Assembly: GCF_000495795.1 (NCBI RefSeq)
Contig: NZ_AWGD01000001.1
Coordinates: 86,450 to 150,449 of the forward strand
Length of the DNA: 64,000 nt
Direction of reading: 5' to 3'
Origin: Asticcacaulis sp. AC460
Lineage (GTDB): Bacteria > Pseudomonadota > Alphaproteobacteria > Caulobacterales > Caulobacteraceae
Both the position numbers and the translations under genes were made by a program. The notes beneath the pieces were generated by a model. It ran no database searches, was not told where the DNA came from, and worked only from the letters and a program-made list of their open reading frames with translations. Each line of letters begins with the position of its first letter. Position 1 is the stretch's first letter. This document shows positions 17,790 through 25,830 of this stretch, piece after piece.

Positions 17790-18047
17790 TCACGCCATAT
17801 TGATCGCATCCTGGATCAGGGCGATCGTGCCTTGTGCCTCTTCCGTGCACTCCATCGACAGCCGGTCGATTTCTTCCTGGGCGAAGCTGCGCATTAGCAG
17901 CGCCGCCTGGGGCGAGAGGGCCATCAGGGTACGGGTCGAGGCGCGGGCCAGCGCCAGGGCGGCATCACCGTCAACGAGATTGGCTGTGTCGCGGGCGACC
18001 GCCAAAGCATACAGACGAGAGGCCACATTCGGGGAGGAATTAGCCAT
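17790..18047 (-). CDS. small helical protein of unknown function
   Basis: An 85-residue protein that is nearly all predicted helix: MANSSPNVASRLYALAVARD, then an alanine-rich middle ALALARASTRTLMALSPQA and an acidic end. It contains no signal peptide and no recognised domain. The ATG at 18047 has AGAGA close upstream; an alternative ATG at 18065 would add six residues (MPKKRI). The gene faces the terminator of the yegP-like gene. I cannot assign a role. Confidence 0.6.
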   Translation of the reverse strand: MANSSPNVASRLYALAVARDTANLVDGDAALALARASTRTLMALSPQAALLMRSFAQEEIDRLSMECTEEAQGTIALIQDAINMA

Positions 18048-18477
18048 TATTCTCTTTTTGGGCATGGGGTGAAAACGAACTCAAACTCAATGCGTCTCAG
18101 CAAAGCGGCAAACACACACACGCCATCCCGAGACTTTAACGCTACGCTGGGTCTTGTAAGTCTGTAATTATAGCCAGGATTGTGACCAAAGGGGGACGAT
18201 AACCCGTTACCGCTTTTTTGCAGGAAACTGTCATCTGTTTGTAATATTAAGGGGAAAAGCTCCCGCCGCGCGAAATTCTGTTAAAAATTTCAAATTTATT
18301 GAATAAATTCTCGTGATACCGCTATCAGAACGAATTTTATTTCATCTTTATGGAAATTTTATAGCGCTTGCGAACCGTCGTTAGCCCAATTAAGGCGCAA
18401 TTATGGCAAAAATCGCGCCCGTACGTGGCTTTTACACGATGTAAGCGCTTACAGATCTAAGGCTTTGCAAAAACCTG
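18048..18477. other. 430-bp AT-rich intergenic region with a LacI-type palindrome
   Basis: No convincing gene is present. The stretch is clearly more AT-rich than its surroundings. At 18440-18453 there is a perfect 14-bp palindrome with TGTAAGC as its half, whose central CG and outline resemble operators of LacI/GalR-family repressors. It lies downstream of the YidB-like gene and about 390 bp upstream of the 18047 gene. Confidence 0.5.
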
Positions 18478-18864
18478 TCACGTTTTCAAAAAGCCGCCGA
18501 TCATGCCGCCCAGACCGTCCTTGCCAAGAACTTCACCCAGATTATCGGGAAGCTGGCCATTCGGCGTCAGACGGTTGATGACTTCTGGCAACATGGCCGG
18601 AAGTTGCTTGGCATCGATACCGAACTGACCGGCCAGCTGCTGGACTACGTCGGAGCCAAGAACCGCCTGGAGCTGATCGGCAGACACCGGCAGGTTGGCG
18701 CCGCTGCTGATCCAGGACTGGACTAACTCACCCGCACCGTTCTGCTGGAACTTGGCGACCACGTCCTGCAGACCGCCATTGCCGAAAGCGCCAGCCGCCT
18801 GATTCAGCAGGTCACCGGCATCACCGCCCTGCAGCGCACCCAAGGCATCGTCGAAAAGTCCCAT
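18478..18864 (-). CDS. YidB-like DUF937 protein
   Basis: A 128-residue glycine- and glutamine-rich protein: LNQAAGAFGNGGLQDVVAKFQQNGAGELVQSWI, then NLPVSADQLQAVLGSDVVQQLAGQFGID, and a C-terminal LGEVLGKDGLGGMIGGF. This is the YidB / DUF937 family, whose function is unknown. It starts at the ATG at 18864 and is separated from the pyrophosphatase gene by a terminator (18932-18963), so it has its own promoter. No signal peptide is evident. Confidence 0.85.
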   Translation of the reverse strand: MGLFDDALGALQGGDAGDLLNQAAGAFGNGGLQDVVAKFQQNGAGELVQSWISSGANLPVSADQLQAVLGSDVVQQLAGQFGIDAKQLPAMLPEVINRLTPNGQLPDNLGEVLGKDGLGGMIGGFLKT

Positions 18865-18931
18865 GGCTCAACCCTCTTGTCCGGCCTCTAGTCCGGAAAA
18901 CGCAATAAAGACCTACCCGGCGCCGAAGACA

Positions 18932-18963
18932 ACAAAAAACCCGGCCGCAGGGACCGGGTTTTC
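18932..18963 (-). terminator. terminator of the pyrophosphatase gene
   Basis: The hairpin AACCCGG / CCGGGTT with a 9-bp loop lies 24-55 bp after the ppa stop. It is followed on the minus strand by a run of T. Confidence 0.8.
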
Positions 18964-18986
18964 CATCAAGATAAGGTGAACCGAAC

Positions 18987-19523
18987 CTATCCGATCTTTT
19001 GGGCCAGGCGTTCCTGGCCGTCACGGATCAGCTGCGCCGCGGCATCGGGTTCGACCCAGCCGATGACCTTGGTCGACTTGTTCTTCTCCAGGTCCTTGTA
19101 GTGGGCGAAGAAGTGGGTGATCTGTTCGATCAGGATCGGCGGCATCTGACGGTAGCTGGCGACATTGGCATAGTAGGGGTGCAGCTTGTCGACCGGCACG
19201 GCCAGGATTTTTTCGTCGCGGCCGGCTTCGTCTTCCATGACCAGAGCGCCGATCGGACGCGAACGGATGACCACACCGGGATAGACCGGGGTCGGGCCGA
19301 CCACCAGGATATCGCAGGGATCGCCGTCATCGGCCAGGGTGTGGGGGATGAAACCGTAATTACCGGGATAGAACATCGAGGTGTAGAGGAAGCGGTCGAC
19401 GAACAGGGCGCCCGAATCCTTGTCCATCTCGTACTTTACCGGCATGCCGCCAGCCGGAATCTCGATGACGGCATGGATGTCCCAGGGCGCATTCGGACCC
19501 ACGGAAATTTTGTCGATATTCAT
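18987..19523 (-). CDS. ppa: inorganic pyrophosphatase
   Basis: A 178-residue soluble family I pyrophosphatase. The active-site sequence DDGDPCDILV is intact, with upstream IEIPAGGMPVKYEMDKDSG, FYPGNYGFIPHTL and downstream DEAGRDEKILAVP. It drives biosynthetic reactions by removing pyrophosphate. The size is normal for bacterial hexameric enzymes. The ATG at 19523 gives MNIDKISVGPNAPWDIH; a GTG three codons upstream is also possible. It is monocistronic, with a terminator after it and a divergent DUF599 gene upstream. Confidence 0.95.
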   Translation of the reverse strand: MNIDKISVGPNAPWDIHAVIEIPAGGMPVKYEMDKDSGALFVDRFLYTSMFYPGNYGFIPHTLADDGDPCDILVVGPTPVYPGVVIRSRPIGALVMEDEAGRDEKILAVPVDKLHPYYANVASYRQMPPILIEQITHFFAHYKDLEKNKSTKVIGWVEPDAAAQLIRDGQERLAQKIG

Positions 19524-19697
19524 TGTACTCACAGGGGAGGAAAGCGAAAAGTTGCGCTTTCATAAGGGCTTGGTTTCTTTCGCACAAGCGAAGAAAGCAT
19601 GAAAATGCGGGCGGCGTCACATTTTGCGTAACAGTCCGTTACAAACGGGCAGGCGACTCACCCTATGCATGAATCGCGACCATATAACGAGAGCACC

Positions 19698-20513
19698 ATG
19701 TCCGCCCTGAAAGCCCTTCTCCACGCCATCAGCGACAATCCGCTCGATAGTTTCGCCCTGCTGGTCTTTTTCTTCTGCTGGCTGGGCTACGAGCCCTTCC
19801 TTCAGAAAATTTCCAAGAAATCCGGCTTTATCGTCAAGGACCTGAGTATTGTACGGTCCGCCTGGATGCGCGAAGCGACCTTACGTGAGATCAAGCTGTT
19901 CGATTCCAACCTGATGGCCCACGCGGTCAATTCCGCCGCCAACTTTTCCTCGGCCAACCTCCTGCTGATCGCCGCCGTCGGCGGGGTGCTGTTCAGCGGA
20001 CAGGTCCCCCTGACTACGGCCAAGAACCTGGGCTTCGACGTTTCAACCGTGCTGCTGTTTCAGATGAAGCTGGGCCTGATTGTCATATGCCTGGTGCGCG
20101 GCCTGCTCGACTTCATCTGGGCCACCCGCCAGATGAACTATACCGCCGCGGCCCTGGGTTCCCTGCCCGACCGCATGGACGAACGTACCGGACGTGAATT
20201 CGCCGCCGCCATTACCAATATCGTCGAACCGGCCATGTCGAGCTTTTCGCAAGGCGTACGGGGCTACTATTTCGCGCTGGCATCAGCCGCCTGGCTGTTC
20301 GGGCCCGTGCCCCTGATTTTGGCCAGTGTCGGTGCCATTATACTGCTGGGCTGGCGCCAGTCGCGTTCACAGTCGGCGCGGGGAATCCGGCGCCTGCGCG
20401 AACTGCTGGAGGAGCATCCCTATCCGACGACACCGCGCGAGTTCGATACCGCGCCTGCGCAAAATTCTGACAAAAATGCTGCGTTGCACAATTCTCAATC
20501 GAAGATGACCTGA
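19698..20513 (+). CDS. DUF599 membrane protein
   Basis: A 271-residue protein with about four membrane helices: around residues 15-33, 78-98, 115-135 and 180-215. The pattern FCWLGYEP near the start, R(S)AWMREA and the central conserved Asn-rich segment SNLMAHAVNSAANFSSANLLL match DUF599, a family of inner-membrane proteins of unknown function. The ATG at 19698 follows AGAG at short range. It is divergent from ppa. An inverted GTAAC/GTTAC repeat at 19628-19642 sits in the shared upstream region. Confidence 0.82.
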   Translation: MSALKALLHAISDNPLDSFALLVFFFCWLGYEPFLQKISKKSGFIVKDLSIVRSAWMREATLREIKLFDSNLMAHAVNSAANFSSANLLLIAAVGGVLFSGQVPLTTAKNLGFDVSTVLLFQMKLGLIVICLVRGLLDFIWATRQMNYTAAALGSLPDRMDERTGREFAAAITNIVEPAMSSFSQGVRGYYFALASAAWLFGPVPLILASVGAIILLGWRQSRSQSARGIRRLRELLEEHPYPTTPREFDTAPAQNSDKNAALHNSQSKMT

Positions 20514-20617
20514 TGTACCGTCACGAAAAATTCCTGTTCTTTCCCGGAATTGTAACGATACGTGATCATATGATTTCTTTTTTTGACTTGCTTTATTTTG
20601 CACCGCAACCTATTCTG

Positions 20618-20706
20618 AGGATGTTCGGTGCTTCGGCATCGATGCCCTTCCTGGGCGTTTCCTCCCTGTAGACTTGGCCGCGCTGTTTAGCGCGGCCTTT
20701 TTTTTC
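20618..20706 (+). ncRNA. candidate MmgR/suhB-family (alpha-r8) small RNA
   Basis: An intergenic element of about 88 nt. From 5' to 3' it holds a 7-bp stem capped by a TTCG loop (about 20624-20641), a short GCCC/GGGC hairpin, the unpaired sequence TTTCCTCCCT (about 20658-20667), and a strong GC terminator with eight T. That order and the ten-base single-stranded motif are the signature of the alphaproteobacterial MmgR sRNA family. A TTGACT box at 20583-20588 lies upstream with poor spacing to any -10. A 16-codon reading frame with GAGG before its ATG overlaps it, so a leader peptide is an alternative. The DUF599 gene ends 100 bp earlier. Confidence 0.6.
20676..20705 (+). terminator. terminator of the sRNA candidate
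   Basis: A 9-bp GC stem (ggccgcgct / agcgcggcc) with a four-base loop and eight following T, a very strong intrinsic terminator. Confidence 0.9.
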
Positions 20707-20773
20707 GTGGAAATTGTAATCGATTTCAAAGACTTTCAATAATTTTCAGCGGAGAGACTCTGGCGGTGAGTTG

Positions 20774-21652
20774 CTACTTTGACGGAGTCTGGGCAAGGGT
20801 CCGTGTCAGAGTCCGGAATACGCCCTGCAACTTTTCCAGTCCGCCATGCGGCTCCAGACTGGCCTCGTTCATATAGATGGTGCGGTTGATCTCTATCTGC
20901 AAAGCCTCGATACCCGCCTGTGGCCGCCCATAGCTTTCTACGATGTAGCCGCCGGCGAACGGCTTGTTCAGCCCCACCCGCAGACCCGCCCCCTCCAGCA
21001 CGTCCCTCACCTTGCGTACCAGCCAGTCGCCGCAGGAATCGCCATGCCGGTTGCCCAGCACGATGTCCGGCTTGGGCCCGGTCAGAGACGACAGGGCCGA
21101 ACTGGGCATGGAATGCCAGTCCACCAGCACTACCGGCCGGCCCAGGCGACCGGCCTCGACCAGCAGGTCCTGGAGGGTTTCGTGATAAGGGCCGTGGATC
21201 ATATCGAGCCGCCGGTTGACCTCGGCCATGTCCAACGGTGAACGGTAAATCTCCTGGTCGGCGCTTAAGCGCCGGGCGATGACCCCGAACCCCGCCTTGA
21301 CCCGCGCGCTCAGGGCCAGGGCCGCCTTGGGCAGTTCACCGCGGATCAGCCGCGCATCCAGTTCCAGAGGGGAGCGGTTGACGTCGCAGAAGGCACGGGC
21401 ATAGCGGCAGGCCAAACCATAGACGCCCAGGTCGGGCGACAGACCGACCATGTCGTCGACATAGGCGTCCTCGCTGGAGCGCAGCGCGCTACCCTTCTGC
21501 CGCGCCTGAGCGACGAAACTGTCGGGATAGTACCGACCGCTGTGCGGCAGGCTGTAGACCAGGGGCGCGACCGCGACATGCGGGCGTACCACGTCCACAG
21601 CCTTGTCCGGGGTGTGCACAATGTGCCAGGGGGTGGGGACCGCTTCATCCAT
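20774..21652 (-). CDS. N-formylglutamate amidohydrolase family protein
   Basis: A 292-residue protein. It has SLPHSGRYYP near residue 35, a conserved SEDAYVDDM, DVNRSPLELD, VVLVDWHSMPS with the metal-type His, and an EALQIEINRTIYMNE C-terminal region. These are the marks of the N-formylglutamate amidohydrolase (HutG-like) fold. The classic reaction ends histidine breakdown, but no hut genes are nearby, so the substrate may be another N-acylated amino acid. It is divergent from cpdR and appears monocistronic. Confidence 0.88.
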   Translation of the reverse strand: MDEAVPTPWHIVHTPDKAVDVVRPHVAVAPLVYSLPHSGRYYPDSFVAQARQKGSALRSSEDAYVDDMVGLSPDLGVYGLACRYARAFCDVNRSPLELDARLIRGELPKAALALSARVKAGFGVIARRLSADQEIYRSPLDMAEVNRRLDMIHGPYHETLQDLLVEAGRLGRPVVLVDWHSMPSSALSSLTGPKPDIVLGNRHGDSCGDWLVRKVRDVLEGAGLRVGLNKPFAGGYIVESYGRPQAGIEALQIEINRTIYMNEASLEPHGGLEKLQGVFRTLTRTLAQTPSK

Positions 21653-21792
21653 GTTAAATGTCTAGTAGGACATTCCTGTCACGTCTTCATCCCAAATTTA
21701 CTTAACCCCGCCAATCTTGATGAATTCCATCCCGTCCCGGTGTAGCCTCCGGTCCGGGCTCCATCATGGCGCAGGGGACGCATAGAGGTCGC

Positions 21793-22149
21793 ATGAAAAA
21801 GATACTGCTCGCCGAAGACGAAGATTCCGTCCGCAGCTTCCTGTCGCGCGCCCTGCAACGGGCCGGTTACGAAGTGGTGTCGTGCGCCGACGGCGACTCG
21901 GCCATCGAGGCCCTGGACCACGGCCCCTACGATCTGCTGCTGACCGACATCGTCATGCCCGGCGCCGACGGTATCGAAGTCGCCAAGAAGGCGGCCCTGG
22001 TCCAGCCGGATTTGAAGATCATGTTCATCACCGGCTTTGCCGCCGTGGCGCTGAACGCCCAGAAGGCGTCCCCCAACGCCAAGGTCCTCGAAAAACCCGT
22101 CCACCTGCGTGAAATTGTAACCGAAGTCGAGCGCCTGATCGCGGCCTAA
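21793..22149 (+). CDS. cpdR: CpdR-type single-domain response regulator
   Basis: A 118-residue receiver domain with no output domain. Key residues are the acidic pair in LLAEDED, the phospho-acceptor Asp52 in LLLTDIVMPGADG, Thr/Gly in FITGFA and the conserved Lys in LEKPV. The sequence MKKILLAEDEDSVRSFLSRA and length match CpdR, which in Caulobacter when unphosphorylated directs ClpXP to the cell pole so that CtrA and other substrates are degraded. GAGG precedes the ATG at 21793; earlier in-frame codons lack a ribosome site. It is convergent with the next gene, overlapping by 4 bp. Confidence 0.88.
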   Translation: MKKILLAEDEDSVRSFLSRALQRAGYEVVSCADGDSAIEALDHGPYDLLLTDIVMPGADGIEVAKKAALVQPDLKIMFITGFAAVALNAQKASPNAKVLEKPVHLREIVTEVERLIAA

Positions 22150-23615
22150 TAGGCTTTCGCGGGCAGCAGTTGCCCACCGCCTTTCAGCTCATAGGTCTGC
22201 CCCCCGAAATCCGGATTGCGTGCCGGGTCGTAGGCCAGACTGTGGCCATTGCCGATCAGGCTGGCGGCCGGGTCGCCGGCCAGGGTCAGCTTTCCAACCC
22301 TGCCGTCGCCGGTCAGGGTCCAGGTCGATCCGGCATCCAAACTGACATCGACATTGGCCGTGGTCCTGCCGCTGAAGCGCGAGCAGTCCTTCAGATCCAG
22401 CACCGCCGAACTGACGGCATCGGTGACGATATCGCCGTTCAGGCTTTGGCCAGATGCTGTGATGCGCAAATGGCCCAGGGTCAGACCCTGATCGCTCAGG
22501 CTGAGCGCAGTCACCTTCGCCAATTGCCCTGAACCGCTGTCGAGGGCCACGTTGTTCAGGACAATCTCAACCTGGGCGCCGGTGACGCTAAACACCGCCA
22601 GCCTGGCCGAAATCGCCCCGCCGGAAAAAGCCAGTTCGGCCTGGGGCGGCGGCCCGTCCCGCCTGGGGCCCATCGGCGACCGTTTCCCGCCGGTGTCCTG
22701 GCGGGCAGGACCATAACCGCCCGGCGGAGGCCCGCCTGACATCCCCTCCTGCGGCAGACCGCGCGGCGCCAAGGCCGGCATGGTCTGGCCGGCGACGACA
22801 CGCACGCCGTCCGCGCCGCCGGTCAGTTGGGCATCGGTCAGGCGCAGGCGATGGGCGCCCTTCACCTCGATCGCGGCCTCGCGTTGCGACACCAGGACGA
22901 CGCCCGTCGCTTCGACCTCACCCGCCACGGCGATCGCCGGCGACAGCGGACCGGCCGCGGTCAGCCGCCCGCCGGCCAGATGCACAGCGCCAAAACGCAG
23001 GTCGAGTGCCGGCGCATTGTCCGAAGCCGTGGTCAGTTCGGCATCCTGCGTCGTCAGCTCGCCGCCGGCCACCACGACGCCGGAAGCATAGGAATTATGG
23101 GTCGCCAGACGCGTCGCGGTCAGTTGTACTGACGAACCAGGATCGGCGACATAGACCGCCGGCACACCGGCCTGGCGCGTGGTCACCGAGCCGCCGGAGA
23201 TGTCAGCCCGCGACTGCGACAGGACCAGAACCGCGGCTCCCAGGCCGGCGGATTGCGCCTCCGGCAGGGAGGTTACAGGGAGGTCGCTGGTCAGATTCGA
23301 CCCGGACAGGTGAAGTTCGGACGCCTGGGTCAACAGGACAACCGACTGGTCGGGCTTGATCGCCGCCAGGGCCTTGCCGTTCACGCTCAGGCTTTCCCCG
23401 GTCAGGCTCAGCAAGCCGTTCAGCTTCTGCGCCGTGGCAATCTGAGGCGGCCCCGGACGCATGGGCGGCGCACCATCCGGCCGCTGGCCGCCCCCGGGAC
23501 GTCCGCCGCCGGGAGGCGGACCGCCCATACCGCCGCCGCCCATCATCTGTGGCCAGGCCGGGGAACCCGCCAAGGTACCGGCAATCAGGAAAGACAGGGT
23601 GAGAAACTTGTGCAT
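22146..23615 (-). CDS. exported beta-helix-like protein with Pro/Gly-rich N-terminus
   Basis: A 489-residue protein. Residues 1-22 are a signal peptide, then comes a low-complexity MMGGGGMGGPPPGGGRPGGG segment. The rest consists of short repetitive turns such as LSLTGESLSVNGKALAA, VHLAGGRLTAAGPLSP and KLTLAGDPAASLIGNG, which suggest a right-handed parallel beta-helix as in polysaccharide-binding or adhesin proteins. Another Pro/Gly insert lies near residues 295-325. No catalytic motif is seen. The ATG at 23615 is the one that starts the signal peptide. It may be a surface or periplasmic protein; I give no function. Confidence 0.7.
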   Translation of the reverse strand: MHKFLTLSFLIAGTLAGSPAWPQMMGGGGMGGPPPGGGRPGGGQRPDGAPPMRPGPPQIATAQKLNGLLSLTGESLSVNGKALAAIKPDQSVVLLTQASELHLSGSNLTSDLPVTSLPEAQSAGLGAAVLVLSQSRADISGGSVTTRQAGVPAVYVADPGSSVQLTATRLATHNSYASGVVVAGGELTTQDAELTTASDNAPALDLRFGAVHLAGGRLTAAGPLSPAIAVAGEVEATGVVLVSQREAAIEVKGAHRLRLTDAQLTGGADGVRVVAGQTMPALAPRGLPQEGMSGGPPPGGYGPARQDTGGKRSPMGPRRDGPPPQAELAFSGGAISARLAVFSVTGAQVEIVLNNVALDSGSGQLAKVTALSLSDQGLTLGHLRITASGQSLNGDIVTDAVSSAVLDLKDCSRFSGRTTANVDVSLDAGSTWTLTGDGRVGKLTLAGDPAASLIGNGHSLAYDPARNPDFGGQTYELKGGGQLLPAKAY

Positions 23616-23703
23616 ACCGCCTCCGCTATCCCGGCGGTCGTAGCGGCAAAAGCCGACGGAAATTTGAGGGGTTTCTTTCACGCCCGTCACACGGCGCAGG
23701 CAC

Positions 23704-23728
23704 AAAAAAAGCCCGGCGTGAACCGGGC
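23704..23728 (-). terminator. terminator of tRNA-Val
   Basis: The stem GCCCGG / CCGGGC lies 14 bp after the tRNA 3' end and is followed on the minus strand by seven T. Confidence 0.85.
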
Positions 23729-23741
23729 CCTTTTGAGAAGA

Positions 23742-23816
23742 TGGTGGGCGCTACAGGGATTGAACCTGTGACCCCTACCATGTCAAGGTAGTGCTCTCCC
23801 GCTGAGCTAAGCGCCC
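23742..23816 (-). tRNA. tRNA-Val (GAC)
   Basis: 75 nt including an encoded CCA. Acceptor stem GGGCGCT pairs with AGCGCCC. The D arm has GCTC/GAGC, the anticodon stem CTACC/GGTAG encloses the loop TTGACAT with anticodon GAC, and the T arm ACAGG/CCTGT encloses TTCAATC. All arms pair fully. A terminator follows. Confidence 0.97.
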
Positions 23817-23896
23817 ATCTTCTTGCGGAGGTGGCGTGTATAGCCACGGCCTCAGGCCTTGGCAAGCGTCCTGAGTCGATTTTTCACCGAAAATCG

Positions 23897-24820
23897 TCAA
23901 ACGGCCGGCGGCAGCAGGCTTTCGGCCAGTTTCGACGCCTCGGCATACTGGGTCTCGCTAAGGTCTTCATCGGCATCCATCTGGGCCAGCAGCTTTTCGG
24001 CATCGCGATCACCACCATAGGCAGCCAGCAGCGCCCAGGCATAGGCCTTGACCTTGTCGACCGGCACGCCGAGACCGGCATAGTAGGCGCCGGCCATCCG
24101 CTCCTGAGCCAGGGCGAAGCCCTGCTTGGCCGCTTGCTCCACCAGGATCAGGCCGCGCGCCGCATCGACCTCGACGCCCTTGCCGTCCAGGTACAGGACA
24201 CCCAGATTATACTGGCCCGGAGCATAGCCCTGGCCGGCGGCCTTGTTGTACCAGATCAGCGCCTGGGCGTTGCTTTGTTCGGTGCCTTCGCCGTTTTCGT
24301 ACATGGTGCCGACATTGAACTGCGCAATGTCATAGCCCTGCTCCGCCGCCTTCAGATACCAGCCGAAAGCCGTCGTGATGTCGGGCGACACGCCCAGGCC
24401 GTAATCATAGGCGACGCCCAGATTGTATTGCGCCCCGGCATAGTTCTGGTCGGCGGCCATGCGCGTCCAGTACAGGGCCTTGTCGTAATCCAGTGCGACA
24501 CCCAGCCCTTTGCAATACAACACGCCCAGTTCGGTCTGGGCGACGGCATTGCCTTGGCGGGCTGCCTTTTCGTACCACAACAACGCCTTGCCATAGTTCT
24601 GATCGACACCGTTGCCGGCGAAGAAGTTGTCGGCCAGGCGCAGTTGCGCCTTGGCGTCACCAGCCTGCGCCTGCGCCGTTAGGACGTCGATATCCATGGT
24701 TTCGGCCGTGCGCTGCGCGTCGTCGCGCCCCGCTACCGGCTGCGCCGATACCGCGCCCGCCGCCAAACTCCCAAAACCCAGGCCTAGAGCCAAAATCAAA
24801 CCTGCCAGCACCCGTTGCAT
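23897..24820 (-). CDS. exported Sel1-repeat protein
   Basis: A 307-residue protein with a signal peptide (about 1-26). About six Sel1-like repeats of roughly 36 residues follow (A.YNLGV.Y..G.GV..D...A..WY.KAA.QG), for example GNAVAQTELGVLYCKGLGV and YAGAQYNLGVAYDYGLGV. Such solenoids mediate protein-protein contacts in the periplasm and often in envelope signalling. The last repeat contains KVKAYAWALLAA, which recurs in the next gene. The ATG at 24820 has GGGAG at good spacing. It is one of five Sel1-type genes in 7.5 kb. Confidence 0.9.
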   Translation of the reverse strand: MQRVLAGLILALGLGFGSLAAGAVSAQPVAGRDDAQRTAETMDIDVLTAQAQAGDAKAQLRLADNFFAGNGVDQNYGKALLWYEKAARQGNAVAQTELGVLYCKGLGVALDYDKALYWTRMAADQNYAGAQYNLGVAYDYGLGVSPDITTAFGWYLKAAEQGYDIAQFNVGTMYENGEGTEQSNAQALIWYNKAAGQGYAPGQYNLGVLYLDGKGVEVDAARGLILVEQAAKQGFALAQERMAGAYYAGLGVPVDKVKAYAWALLAAYGGDRDAEKLLAQMDADEDLSETQYAEASKLAESLLPPAV

Positions 24821-24991
24821 AGCGAAACTCCCGTAACTTCGGGGAGGATATGACGGCGCGCGTCAGTTTCTGCCAGTGGTCGAACGGTCGCAGGGGTAGT
24901 TTCGCTCGCAACCGCAACAAGAATGTCACATATTCCGTTCAATTCCGCATGAAATTGAACTGATGCGACGCGTTCTGGATATTTGGCGCCG

Positions 24992-25756
24992 TCATGATGC
25001 CGGGTTTACCAGACTGCTGGCCATATTGATGGCGATATTCTTCTGGTTGTCGTTGACGCCGGCGCCCAGGGTTTCAAGATACGCTGCCGCGCCGTCCTGG
25101 CCGGCCTGGGCCGCCACCAGCGCCCAGGCATAGGCCTTGACCAGGTCGCGCGACCCGCCACGGCCATTCTCATAGCATTTGGCGATTTCCATCTGCGAGT
25201 CACTGTCGCCCTGTTTCGCCGCCGTCAGGAACCAGTGGCAGGCCGTCAGCGGGTCCGGCGCGACTCCGGCGCCGTTGAGATAGGCCAGGCCGATATTGTA
25301 CTGCGCCGGCGCGTAGCCCTGGTTGGCGGCCTTGTAGAGCCAGTAGGCGGCGGTGGCGTCATCCTGAACCTGGCCCTGGCCCTGGGCGTACATCATACCC
25401 AGATTGTACTGGGCCTCGACCACGCCCTGTTCGGCCGCGGCATTGTACCAGTTGGCGGCCAGGACATAGCTTTGGGACACACCCTGGCCTTCGTCATACA
25501 TAACGGCGACATTGTACTGCGCCTCGGCCATGCCCTGCATGGCAGCGCGCTGGAACCACTCGAAGGCCTTGCTCTGATCGGCGGCGGCGCCCTGGCCGCT
25601 GTCGTACATCACACCCAGACGGTACTGGGCGCGGACATCACCGCGATTCGCCGCCTGCTGGGTCTGGGCGAAGGTCATCTCTGTCGACTGGGCCAGCACG
25701 GGCGCGGCGCCGATCAGAGCCAAGGCCCCCAGCCATGCCACCCATGTGCGTTTCAT
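24992..25756 (-). CDS. exported Sel1-repeat protein
   Basis: A 254-residue protein with a signal peptide (about 1-22) and five Sel1-like repeats, including GDVRAQYRLGVMYDSGQGA, GMAEAQYNVAVMYDEGQGV and GVVEAQYNLGMMYAQGQGQ. The last ends KAYAWALVAAQAGQDGA, close to the C-terminus of the gene at 23897, so the two are paralogues. A GAGGA sequence lies before the ATG at 25756. The function is unknown; a scaffold or partner-binding role in the periplasm is typical of the family. Confidence 0.9.
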   Translation of the reverse strand: MKRTWVAWLGALALIGAAPVLAQSTEMTFAQTQQAANRGDVRAQYRLGVMYDSGQGAAADQSKAFEWFQRAAMQGMAEAQYNVAVMYDEGQGVSQSYVLAANWYNAAAEQGVVEAQYNLGMMYAQGQGQVQDDATAAYWLYKAANQGYAPAQYNIGLAYLNGAGVAPDPLTACHWFLTAAKQGDSDSQMEIAKCYENGRGGSRDLVKAYAWALVAAQAGQDGAAAYLETLGAGVNDNQKNIAINMASSLVNPAS

Positions 25757-25830
25757 TTCCGGCGATTCCTCAGTCCGTTTTGTTCGAACACTGTACGCCG
25801 TCTTATTGGCAAATCCTAGGCCAGAAGCCT

